Below are positions 1 to 7,533 of a DNA stretch of 23,304 nt, in pieces. How positions within the stretch are numbered: the first letter of the stretch is position 1; each line of letters opens with the position of its first letter. The stretch is taken from NCBI GenBank assembly GCA_905221605.1, contig CAJNDS010002816.1, positions 126,001 through 149,304 on the forward strand, in the 5' to 3' direction. The position numbers and the translations under genes are program-made. The notes under the pieces are model-generated. The model ran no database searches, was not told the origin of the DNA, and saw nothing but the letters and a program-made list of their open reading frames with translations. The DNA is from Symbiodinium natans (taxonomy: Eukaryota > Sar > Dinophyceae > Suessiales > Symbiodiniaceae).

Positions 1-178
1 CCCTCCCCCCCTACCCCCCCCACCACCCCCCCCCCCCCCCACCCCCCCCCCGACCCCCCCCCCCCCCACCCCCCCCAGCCCCCCCCCCCCCCCACCCCCT
101 CCCCCGGCCCCCAACCACCCCCCCTACCCCACCCTCACCCCCCTAACCCCCCCTCTATCCCCCCCCCTGCCACCCCCC
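1..178. repeat. C-rich low-complexity tract
   Basis: Almost pure C on the plus strand, broken by single A, T or G bases. It has no fixed repeat unit and no coding sense: any proline-rich reading frame here is a product of composition. Such tracts can form i-motif/G-quadruplex structures and are prone to assembly error. Confidence 0.9.
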
Positions 179-323
179 CTTTTGTTCCTCCTCCGCTTGC
201 TCACATAAGGTGTTTGTGAAAGGCGGAGTTTTCCTGCTCCGACGCGCTGGCTTGAGGGCTGGAGGCTGAACTGGTGTGAGCACGGCCGCAAATCCGCCGA
301 GGCCTAGGTGTCTAGGTTGTCAG

Positions 324-325
<2 letters not shown>

Positions 326-370
<45 letters not shown>
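326..370. repeat. 45-base C homopolymer
   Basis: Uninterrupted C run from 326 to 370, continued by C-rich sequence with scattered T and A to about 472. The proline-rich (plus) and glycine-rich (minus) frames across it are composition effects and are not annotated as genes. The true length in the genome is uncertain because homopolymers of this size are difficult for most sequencing methods. Confidence 0.9.
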
Positions 371-373
<3 letters not shown>

Positions 374-532
374 CCCTCCCCCCGCCCCCCACCCACGCCA
401 CCCCACCTCCCCCCCCCCCCACCCCCTCCCCCCCCCCTCCCCTCCCACCCCCCACCCCACCTCCCCCCCCCCGCTGCCGAAGAGTCGCCTTAAACCTCAA
501 GGGGCTTGGCTCAATCCTACGATCACTCCAAG

Positions 533-667
533 CCGAACCCTAAACCCAAAAAAACCCTCAACCCCAAAGCGTGAACCTTGAGCCCTAAACTAACCCTCAA
601 CCCCAAACCCCAAACCATAAACCATAAACCCGGAACCCTCAACCCTCAACCCTCAACCCAACCCTTA
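533..667. repeat. degenerate telomere-like heptamers (CCCTAAA / CCCTCAA)
   Basis: A run of imperfect seven-base units on the plus strand: CCCTAAA, CCCTCAA, CCCCAAA and CCATAAA. It ends in three consecutive CCCTCAA-type units near 637-660. This resembles decayed telomeric repeat (plant/dinoflagellate type TTTAGGG read on the other strand). The perfect CCCTCAA array at 11987-12077 has the same variant unit. Confidence 0.75.
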
Positions 668-761
668 TTGCTTGGGGTCCTGCGACTTGGGCGCTGCGGA
701 ATCACCATGCTCACGCGGATGCGCTGGGCCGGGCCGAGGCGGGTCGCGTAGCGTTAAAATT

Positions 762-808
762 ACACTATACTATACTACACTACACTATGCTATACTATAC
801 TATACGAT
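762..808. repeat. CTATA/CTACA pentamer microsatellite
   Basis: Tandem five-base units alternating between ctata and ctaca forms, with one tatgc interruption. A looser relative of the same motif is seen at 10315-10345. Confidence 0.8.
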
Positions 809-1230
809 TCATGCTTGAGTATGACACGGTATACTAGCTACAAGAATATGCAATTCCACATCCTCTAATACAGTCTGTATTCTCGTGAAACGGACACCAC
901 TCTCACTTGTCAGATTCCCTGCCTGTGCTGAGAAACGGCTTGGGGCAAGCTTTCCAGACTGGCTTTGCGGGCTCCTTACTGTTGAGAATGCGGAAGACAG
1001 AATAAGGCATTGCGGTTGCTTGTCTTACTACCAATTCGTAGTGTCATCAGTATGCAGTCCTGGTTGCTGTTGTAATGGACAGCGAACTTTTCTGACATTT
1101 CTGTTGCACATGCTGGGTGCCCCCCACTCTTGACTCGTCAGTCCTCATGCTGTCTTTTGTACCATCGGGGACACTATGCAGATGCCGTTAAATCAAGAAA
1201 GAGACTAGCTCGACAGCCCCTCTTCCAGAG

Positions 1231-1340
1231 TGCAGGTAGTACGGGTGGTGCGGGCAGGGAGGGCGGGACGGGCGCTGCGGACGGTGCAAGTGCAGGTGAT
1301 GTAGGGGCGGGCGGTGCAGGTGAAGCGGGTGATATGGGCC
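1231..1340. repeat. G-rich degenerate minisatellite
   Basis: Repeated GGTGCAGGTG / GGGCGG-like segments. The plus frame reads as a Gly/Ala-rich string and the minus frame as a His/Pro/Leu-rich string, which fits repeat composition better than a gene. The minus frame (about 1188-1379) has an ATG but no domain. Confidence 0.6.
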
Positions 1341-1535
1341 CATGATATGGCTCACATCATAGTCACTATGAAGTTTCATGCAAATGTACTACTTCAGCTC
1401 CTCTTCCTTCGTACTACAACCAACGGGCAAGCTTCAGAATGGGCGCAGCTTCCCCCAACGTGACCTGAATCGCTGGGCCGTAGCCTGAGCCACACACGGT
1501 ATGTAACTTACGAACTCAAATCAAGCAATTGCAAC

Positions 1536-2018
1536 TCATGCAAATCCCAAGAGATTGGTCCAGCTGCCGTAGTCAAGTGAAGTCCAGATCTCGGGCTTCA
1601 GGACAACGAACGATGTGACAGAACTCCCTTGGCTCAGCTGGCAAATTCCGCCTGCTGTGCCGTTGAAAGGACCTCCCTCTGCAAAGGTGAGACCACCCCT
1701 GGGAGAAGCAGCAGCCCAAGAAACTTCGCCAGTGCTGGTGTTCAGGCTTATGGCGTCTGCAATGTCCTTTGGGGCACAAGCCAGGTCTTGGTATGCTCCA
1801 CTTTGCACGGAGCTTGGTAAGTAGCCCTCATCGGACAAGAAAATTAGAGGTGACGTCCCGTAGGAGAAGCCCTGGAAGGCTGTCACTGTCAGCTCTGCAG
1901 ATGCCGTCGTGGTCGTCGATCGGGACGGACACACGAACACCAGGTAGGTTCCTGTGCCGCTACCATCATTGCCGTAGAGCTCCACCGTCTCATGGGCCTC
2001 ATAGGCGCGGCCGTACAC
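1536..2018 (-). CDS. last exon of the repeat-domain gene
   Basis: 160 codons plus TGA. It opens with VYGRAYE, LYGND and FVCPSRS, homologous to exon 2, then continues into a segment with NTSTGEVSW that resembles the Ig-like TGEL module of exon 1 (residues 226-298). The ending PEIWTSLDYGSW is faintly like the YLDMW...SWAD motif. The frame ends in LLGFA and a stop, so this is probably the C-terminus, though a further downstream exon cannot be excluded. Confidence 0.6.
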   Translation of the reverse strand: MYGRAYEAHETVELYGNDGSGTGTYLVFVCPSRSTTTTASAELTVTAFQGFSYGTSPLIFLSDEGYLPSSVQSGAYQDLACAPKDIADAISLNTSTGEVSWAAASPRGGLTFAEGGPFNGTAGGICQLSQGSSVTSFVVLKPEIWTSLDYGSWTNLLGFA

Positions 2019-4671
2019 CTGATGATGTTTCACTCATGGAAGGCCCCAGAGTCCAGTTCAAACAAAACCTACTACAATCCCTGCGCCTACCGGCCATGCT
2101 TACTTGCCCCATAACAACAAGATGCCCTTTTGATACACGCCACCTTTCCTGGGCCTAGGCCGTCAAACTCGATGCCTTTCATTGACGACAGCGACCAGGA
2201 AGATCGGTCTGCCCAGCTGGCAAAACCCAAAGCTTCCTGCCCATCCCACATGTCCAGGTAGACCTGAGGATCAAGTCAAAGATGCTGCTCTCAAGATCTC
2301 TCAAGTCTCCTACACGACATCATGGCTGCGCGCTGGAGAATACCGCAGTGCACATCGATCCGAAATGCTTTGGTTGGACAGCCCTGCCACAATCAAGGTA
2401 TGGCATCGGCATCGGTAACAGTAAGTGGGCCGCAAAAGGCTGTGAACACCACACGGTTCTGGGCCCATGTCGGGAATGCCTTTCGCTCTCCACGCATGTC
2501 TTGTCGGTCTTGTATGAATCCTGCACCCTGTCGTCTGCTAAACTTGAACCCTCAACCCCCCTAAATTTGCCAAGAAAACCTGAAAACCAGGCCTGGGAAG
2601 GAAAAGGCATCCGCAAGGTCCACTGTACCTCCACGGCAAGGATAATGAACACACATTGGGGCTTCCAAAACTTCACAGCCTCGTAGAATTACCATCCGAA
2701 TGTCTAGGACAACTTACTGCAGCCTCTTCTGCGCTGCCTGGAAACGCCGGAATCCTACAGTAGCTTCTGCACTTGAACCTGGGGCTGGGCTAGATGGGGA
2801 TTCGGCCTGTGAAGATGCGGTGTTCTTGTCGTCATTCTTCCCGCGAACCAGGTAGCAAGCTTCGTCGTAGCCTCCGAGGGCGCGGGGTTGCGGGCAGACT
2901 CACGTATCGACACATTGATGTAGTCTAAAGTAGGACTGTCGTGACTCTGAAAACTGATAGACGATAGATCTTTAAGGTCCAAACCTCCGAGATCGGAGAA
3001 GAACAATGTCTCCCGGTCTTCCCAGATTAGGGTCTGCCCGACTTCTGCAGTCGACCACTTCACCATGTCATCGGCTTCACCTGCACTTGCGTTGGCGATG
3101 GCGACGAAGGGAAGCTCACGTGGGCCAGTCGGGCACACGAAAGCCAAGTAGCTTGCGGTTTCCGCATCATTGCCGTGAAGCTTGATGACTTCGCCCGCCG
3201 AGAAAGACCGGTTGTAAACTGGACCGGGCCCATAGAGTAACCCATTCCTGGGATCTCCAATGGCCGACGAGACAGAAGGAAACAGCACTCTCTTCTTACG
3301 TGTAGCTCATGAAAAGCAAAAACAAACTCTACTACCCTGGAAGTCGAAATTCACTTGCGTCTGGATGCCCTGCATAGCGGACTGTGTCCAACTGGACGCG
3401 TCTGCCCAGTTTGCAAAGCCATCAACCTGTTGGTTCGCCCACATATCCAAATAGACCATCGAAGGGAAAGGAGCTTGAATCTGCCACTGAACCTCCAAGG
3501 TGCACAGGGTGCGGATCGGGGTCATTAGAAAACAACATCGGAAGGCTCTCTGCTTAGCGGCCTCTGAAGATGAAGTTAGACGCAGATCTTTGGGTCCACG
3601 GAGATAGAGGCAATCGGACGCGTAACCCCCAAGTCCTGTGAACTTGTAGTTCCTGTCTGTCAGCAGCTCTGTGTCATTGACGACCGCTGTGGACCAGCTC
3701 ACAGTGTCGAAAGAAACATTGCCTGCAACCGAGGCCGAGAACGAACGCTCGAAGCGTGGCTCGAAGTTGATGAAGCTTTGGGCGGTGACGGTACAGGACA
3801 CGGAGAAGGGGTCCGTTGCGCCGCAGCCAAGTGCGCTGCACCCTTCTGCGAACATCAGCTCTCCTGTTTTGCCACTGATCGTCAGCCCATGCTTCAAGAG
3901 CTCACAACCCTCGTTGAGCATGTAGTTGGTTGCTGTTCGGGGCACTGGATGCCCCACGATGCTCGGAGCACCTAAGACCGCTGGGCCCACGTAGTACGTG
4001 AAGGCCGTGCCAGCCCGGTGGCCGCCGCCACATTGGCAGCAAGCTTCCATGGACGAGTACTGGTTCACCCTCACAGATGTGCAAGCACTTGGACTTGTTA
4101 AAGCGGAACATGAGAGCCCCGCCGCATCGGTCCAAGCAACCACGTCCATGCAGGCTTCACAGACACCGTCAGGTCCCTGAACATATCCACCAGAACATCG
4201 ATTGCAGGCATCACCTGCCTCTGACAACTCAGCACATCCCGTGCAGTGGACAGAACTTTTGGCACAGCACGCAACAGTGTACGAGCCGTTGCCGAAAGGC
4301 TGAAATACTGGAACTTCTGTTTCCGCGTCGCAGACTGAACCCAGATTTGCGGAAACCTTCTCCTGGGACTTGCCGTGACGAAGGGAGTTTCCTTGGGTCA
4401 GGATCTGGCGATTGCTTGCCTGCGGACAAAGCTCGAAGCTAGACGCCTTTGCAGAAGCCTTGACCTCACGGAGTTTCTTGAAAGACCCGAAGCCCTCAAG
4501 GGCTGTAGGGGCCCTGTCCGCACTGGCTGCGGCTCCTTCTGCGGCGCGTTGCTTGGGCACAGAGACACGATGCTCCAGGTCTTGAAGCAGACGCCGTTGT
4601 TCAGCGGCGTCCCTCCTCTGCTCTTGAACACCTTGCAAGAGCGCGTCGAGCTTGCTTGCCAGCTGGCCCAT
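1536..4671 (-). CDS. multi-exon gene for a Cys-rich, repeat-domain (secreted/surface-type) protein
   Basis: Unrecognised modular protein. The first exon starts at ATG 4671 (an in-frame stop lies upstream) and gives 445 residues. Residues 1-45 are charged and probably coiled coil. Residues 114-175 hold paired cysteines like furin/EGF-type Cys-rich modules. Residues 180-217 hold a W-D-G-C-C-ACC-CGGG pattern. Residues 226-298 resemble a degenerate Ig-like module with the motif TGEL. Residues 310-445 hold a unit with WSTA, LGG, EVQW, PFPS, YLDMW and NWADASSW. The same unit recurs downstream in separate exons: WSTA...LGG at about 2980-3070, EVQW...PFPS at 2599-2630, YLDMW...SWADRSSW at 2190-2263. 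The LHGND/LYGND...FVCP motif occurs twice. The last exon ends at TGA 1538-1536. Three introns follow from aligning the copies; the join between 2904 and about 2680 is unresolved. No signal peptide is seen at the first Met, so the N-terminus may be incomplete. Confidence 0.6.
2019..2143 (-). other. predicted GT-AG intron, 125 bases
   Basis: Donor GT at 2143-2142 after GGAAAG; acceptor AG at 2020-2019 in CATCATCAG. Joining gives GPGK-VYGRAYE in phase 0, the counterpart of FDFQ-VYNRSFS at the first intron. Confidence 0.6.
2144..2263 (-). CDS. exon 4 of the repeat-domain gene
   Basis: Exactly 40 codons, beginning VYLDMWDGQEALGF and containing SWADRSSW. This aligns with YLDMWANQQVDGF and NWADASSW in exon 1, including the following S-M-K/Q-G-I segment. 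It is phase 0 at both ends. Confidence 0.65.
2264..2592 (-). other. predicted non-canonical GC-AG intron, 329 bases
   Basis: Donor AG|GC with GC at 2592-2591; acceptor AG|G with AG at 2265-2264. Removing it joins PFPSQ to VYLDMW in phase 0, which reproduces the uninterrupted PFPSMVYLDMW of exon 1. Dinoflagellate nuclear genes are known for GC and GA donors with AG(G) at the junctions. Confidence 0.7.
2593..2679 (-). CDS. exon 3 fragment of the repeat-domain gene
   Basis: Encodes AVEVQWTLRMPFPSQ, which matches LEVQWQIQAPFPSM in exon 1. The 3' end is fixed by a GC-type donor at 2592. The 5' end is uncertain: AGs at codon boundaries occur at several places between about 2660 and 2680. Confidence 0.5.
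2904..3218 (-). CDS. exon 2 of the repeat-domain gene (second domain copy)
   Basis: Starts after the acceptor at 3219 and encodes VYNRSFSAGE, then LHGND, FVCPTG, WSTAEV and LGGLDLKDL. The part from SAGE...WSTA to LGG...KDL aligns with residues 314-363 of exon 1, and the LHGND...FVCP part aligns with the start of the last exon. A good donor sequence, GTGAGT, lies at 2903-2898, but its phase does not match the AGs seen near 2660-2680, so the 3' border is uncertain. The frame stays open to 2755. Confidence 0.55.
3219..3335 (-). other. predicted GT-AG intron, 117 bases
   Basis: Donor GT at 3335-3334 after the exon end TTCCAGG; acceptor AG at 3220-3219. Joining gives Q-V-Y-N-R across the junction. 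This parallels K-V-Y-G-R made by the intron at 2019-2143 in the other repeat copy, so both phase and homology agree. Confidence 0.65.
3336..4671 (-). CDS. exon 1 of the repeat-domain gene
   Basis: Begins at ATG 4671-4669 and stays open to 3336, ending one base into a codon (phase 1). It contains the coiled-coil N-terminus, the Cys-rich modules and the first copy of the repeat unit. The open frame runs a few codons into the following intron (to 3307), adding a tail that does not fit the repeat and is best read as intron. The frame is 1336 bases long with consistent Cys spacing, which supports coding. Confidence 0.7.
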
Positions 4672-4811
4672 GCTCGCCTCCCCAGAGGCTCCGGGCCTTG
4701 ATAGCTCAGAGTCAAAAAGCTAAAAAAAAAAAACAAGCGTCTCCAGCCACACTGGTCACGCTATAGACACAGCTCAGTTCGTGATGTTTGTCTTCCACAT
4801 CATACATGTAT

Positions 4812-4832
4812 ACCCCCCCACCCCCCCCCCAC
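4812..4832. repeat. short C-rich tract
   Basis: C runs separated by single A bases between the two minus-strand genes. No other feature is seen in 4672-4924. Confidence 0.8.
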
Positions 4833-4924
4833 TTCCACCAATGATCTAGGTGCGAGAGCGTGAAGGCGAAGGTGAGGAAAGGGGGAACCCAATGACAAAG
4901 GACATCTGCTGGCAGAATTTACTC

Positions 4925-5875
4925 TCAGATGTCGATGGTGTCTCTGTGATACGCTTGTTCTGCAAGCTGGAACATTACACTCTCAGAAATCCTGTTTCCG
5001 GGTTTCGTCATGAGCCTTAATGAGCTTCTGCAATCTTCTGGGGTTCCCTGCTCAGCTTGAGCTGCGGCTTGTAGAAGTGCACCACCTCCGCCTGAAGCCT
5101 CGCTGGTAATGTAGAGCATGTCGGTCTCGCTGCCCTTCGCACCCCGGTGCGGCTGCTGCACGATGTATACGCAAGCGCCCGGCTCGGCAACAAACTGCAT
5201 GGTCGTGCGCGGGTCGAAGCTCCTGCAGAACTGAGCCCCCGTTTCATGCCCATTGGTAAGTGGCGCCTATGGCATCCTTGGTCCGAAACAAACTCTTGGC
5301 TGTAGCCATGGCTTAGCGGCCGGCCTTTGCACTCCCTCAGCGAAAACCGGTTCTTGAAGCACCTCCCGGCAACCCCCCGGCCCCCGGTCCCCAGCGCCCA
5401 CTTGTCTCCGCATGCGAGGTTGCCGTTGGTGTTGTCATCGCAGCCAACACGGGAGCAGGCGTTCTTGTAGCTCTTGAAAGCTGCCAGCTGGTGGTCGAAG
5501 TTCGCGGTACCTCTGGAGACACAGAGTTATGTGGCATGTGGCGCTTTTAGCTTTTAGACCCTTTTTTCTGTCGACAAACTGGACTCCGCGTGCGTACCAG
5601 TCACCATTGCTACCACCATGACGATACGCTTGCACTACTGTGTATGCTTCGATGCTGTCGCCATGTGAGGGCTCATTGGGGGAGACGCAACGAGGGCGAC
5701 ACGTATAGCTGTGCAGAAGGAATATCACCGACACAGCAGCAAAGGAATGCAGCGATACAGCACATTAAGTTGCCATGATGAATGGTGACAACAGTGCTAT
5801 AGTGATAGGGTAATCTGCTTACATAGTCGTACCGATGCCGCGGTTGATGAAACCATCCTGCTTCCACGCCACCAT
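4925..5875 (-). CDS. four-exon gene model, unrecognised 215-residue protein
   Basis: Four segments join into one frame of 648 bases from ATG 5875 to TGA 4925. Exon 1 (5875-5823) encodes MVAWKQDGFINRGIGTT and ends at donor GTAAGC. Exon 2 (5708-5560) begins IYTCRPRCVSPNEP and includes GGSNGDWYARGVQF. Exon 3 (5510-5363) includes FDHQLAAFKSYKNAC, CDDNTNGNLACGDKW and a Gly-rich stretch. Exon 4 (5222-4925) includes SFDPRTTMQFVAEPG, ACVYIVQQ and DMLYITSEASGGGG. Cysteines and D/N/G-rich loops suggest an extracellular fold, but no signal peptide is seen, so an upstream exon may be missing. Phase agrees at all three junctions. The first intron is the best supported. The second (49 bases) is very short. 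The third has a competing reading in which exon 3 continues through CFKNRF. No family is recognised. Confidence 0.45.
5223..5362 (-). other. possible GT-AG intron, 140 bases
   Basis: Donor GT at 5362-5361 after GGGAG; acceptor CTGCAG ending at 5223. Phase 2 on both sides. Competing reading: exon 3 continues through a Cys-containing stretch and a later donor is used with the AG in CTCAG near 5231. Confidence 0.35.
5511..5559 (-). other. possible short GT-AG intron, 49 bases
   Basis: Donor GT at 5559-5558 after AAAAAAGG; acceptor AG at 5512-5511. Phase 1 matches on both sides. It is unusually short, so another donor is possible. Confidence 0.35.
5709..5822 (-). other. predicted GT-AG intron, 114 bases
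   Basis: Donor GTAAGC from 5822; acceptor CTGCACAG ending at 5709. Phase 2 on both sides; the joined codon is ATC. Confidence 0.5.
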
Positions 5876-5956
5876 CTAGAAGTACTTTCCAATGCTTCCC
5901 TCTCCTCCCAACTTGCTTTCAGCGACAGGCTGCTCCCCGCCCCCTCCCAGAAAAAC

Positions 5957-5979
5957 ACCCTAAACCCTAAACCCTAACC
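5957..5979. repeat. telomere-like motif, C-rich strand
   Basis: About three CCCTAAA units on the plus strand, followed by a C run to 5992. Confidence 0.85.
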
Positions 5980-6051
5980 TTCCCCCCCCCCCTGCCGGGC
6001 GGAAGCTGTACTTTAAAAGCCCGAACCCCGCATCGCTTGCGCACGCGCATT

Positions 6052-6116
6052 CGGTTTAGGGTTTCAGAGTTGGAGTTCAGGGTTTAGGATTAGGGTTTAG
6101 GATTTAGGGTTTAGGG
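6052..6116. repeat. degenerate telomere-like motif, G-rich strand
   Basis: Imperfect TTTAGGG units on the plus strand (GTTTAGGGTTT, GGTTTAGGATT, GTTTAGGG). They point the opposite way to the units at 5957-5979, about 75 bases away. Confidence 0.8.
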
Positions 6117-6297
6117 CGCACCTTGACCATTGCATGTGGTGGCTGTCACCAGGCGGCTGGACTCGCCGAGGTTGCCTTCGACCATGAAAGCTATCCATCA
6201 AACGAATCGTGCAAAGATGCTAGTTTTTGCTGTGCTGCAAGATATGCTACTCTTGCAGCTCCCATGCTGTGATTTAAGCGGACACTAGACATGTATG
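6117..6297. other. no feature recognised
   Basis: Ordinary-composition sequence between telomere-like motifs and microsatellites. No open frame of note. Confidence 0.5.
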
Positions 6298-6313
6298 CTA
6301 TATATATATATGG

Positions 6314-6344
<31 letters not shown>

Positions 6345-6350
6345 TAGATG
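6298..6350. repeat. TA dinucleotide and GATA tetranucleotide microsatellite
   Basis: A (TA)n run leads into repeated AGAT/GATA units with two ATGG interruptions. Confidence 0.9.
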
Positions 6351-6486
6351 TTTCTATACTCTTTTGTACACGCTTATTCTCCTGAGTACTACGTGCGTTA
6401 TACAGTACAATACATCATATGCTTCATGTAGAATTGAACATAGTTTCATCATAATATACGCCTATGTACATATAGAGCGCGGGTTG

Positions 6487-7036
6487 CCCCCCTCCCTCCC
6501 TTCCCTCCCTTCCCTCCCTTCCCTCCCTTCCCTCCCTTCCCTCCCTTCCCTTACCTTCCCTTCCCTTCCCTCCCCTTCCCTCCCCTTCCCTCCCCTTCCC
6601 TCCCCTTCCCTCCCCTTCCCTGCCCTTCCCCTTCCCTCCCCTTCCCTCCGCTTCCCTCCCTTCCCCCTTCCCTCCCTTTCCTCCCTTCCCTCCCTTCCCT
6701 CCCTTCCCTCCCTCCCCCTTCCCTCCCTTCCCTCCCTTCCCCCCTTCTTCCCCCCTCCCTTCCTCCCTTCCTCTCCCTTCCCCTCCTTCCTCTCCCTCTT
6801 CCTCCCCATCCCCTTCCCACCTTCCCCCCTTCCCTTCCCTCCCCTTCCCTCCCTCCCTTCCCGCCCTTCCTCCCCCTCCCTCCCTCCCTTCCCTCCCTCC
6901 CTTCCCCAGTCTTCCCCCCCCCCCCCCCTTCCTCCCCTTTTCCCCCCCCCTCCCCTCCCCCTCCCCCTCCCCCCTTCCCCTCCCCCTTCCCTCCCCCTTC
7001 CTCCCCTTCCCTCCCCCTTCCCTCCCCCTTCCCTCC
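6487..7036. repeat. polypyrimidine minisatellite (CCCTT/CCCTCC units)
   Basis: About 550 bases of nearly pure C and T on the plus strand, in shifting units such as CCCTCCCTT, CCCTCCCCTT and TCCCTTCC, with only a few purines. Pro/Leu/Ser-rich plus frames and Gly/Lys/Arg/Glu-rich minus frames run the whole length because the repeat lacks stops; none is called as a gene. Long mirror-like homopyrimidine tracts can adopt triplex (H-DNA) structure. Confidence 0.9.
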
Positions 7037-7105
7037 GACCACTTCGGGGCCTCCTCCCCCTCCCTCCCTTCCCTCGCTTCGCCCAAACGGTGGCTACTAA
7101 AGCAT

Positions 7106-7128
7106 GGGGCGGGGGGGGGGGGGGGGGG
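7106..7128. repeat. G run (18 G plus 4 G)
   Basis: Four G, one C, then 18 consecutive G, lying about 70 bases past the end of the pyrimidine block; likely quadruplex-forming. Confidence 0.85.
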
Positions 7129-7500
7129 CGACTGTGAGGGTAGGTCTGTTCGCTGAGCCGTCCTGAGAAGTCCAGCCCGTTTGTGCAATAGGGAGCCGCC
7201 TATAGTCGTGGCAGTTCGGACTTGTGTTAGCTTTTAGCTCAAGACCTGGGCGCTGAACATTTCGACTTCCTGAGACAAGTCACTGCGCGTGCTGCTGCAA
7301 GGATTGAGGAGGGCCTTTTGTGTGAGCGGCTAGTCCGAGCTTTGGAATACATACATAACATACATATATATATATATGTATTATCTACTTATGTACTTGT
7401 TTGTTTGTTTGTTCATTCTTATCTTTTATGTCTCTATCTCTCTCTGTTCTATACTGTAGTTTATCATACCATTGTGTGACCTTCCGCGCCAGAAGGATAC
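7129..7500. other. no gene seen; small AT and TTTG microsatellites
   Basis: Contains ACATA/TATA runs at about 7348-7382 and a short (TTTG) run at 7399-7414. No supported coding frame. Confidence 0.5.
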
Positions 7501-7533
7501 TGCAAAGGGCAAATAGTCATGGTGTCTGACAAG

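Larger units (their letters stand above)
690..1535. other. no supported gene; microsatellite and minisatellite content
   Basis: Between the telomere-like block and the first supported exon there is a TATAC/ACTAC microsatellite (762-808) and a G-rich minisatellite (1231-1340). A frame open on the plus strand at 885-1133 has no ATG and no recognisable domain, so it is not called. Confidence 0.5.

Noticed and set aside
276-581. Proline-rich frames and the matching glycine-rich minus frame
   Set aside because: Produced by the C homopolymer and C-rich tract, not by coding selection.
885-1133. Plus frame with several cysteines
   Set aside because: No ATG start, no domain, no phase-matched neighbouring exon.
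4705-4722. Possible spliced-leader relic upstream of the repeat-domain gene (minus strand)
   Set aside because: Only about two-thirds of the bases match the known dinoflagellate leader and a gap is needed; chance cannot be excluded.
5311-5326. GTAGCCATGGCTTAG, resembling a shortened spliced leader
   Set aside because: Lacks the central TTT, sits inside the four-exon gene region on the wrong strand, and the match is short.
6364-7188. Long open frames on both strands over the polypyrimidine block (Pro/Leu/Ser-rich plus, Gly/Lys/Arg/Glu-rich minus)
   Set aside because: They follow from a repeat lacking stop codons; the content is purely compositional and all frames are open.
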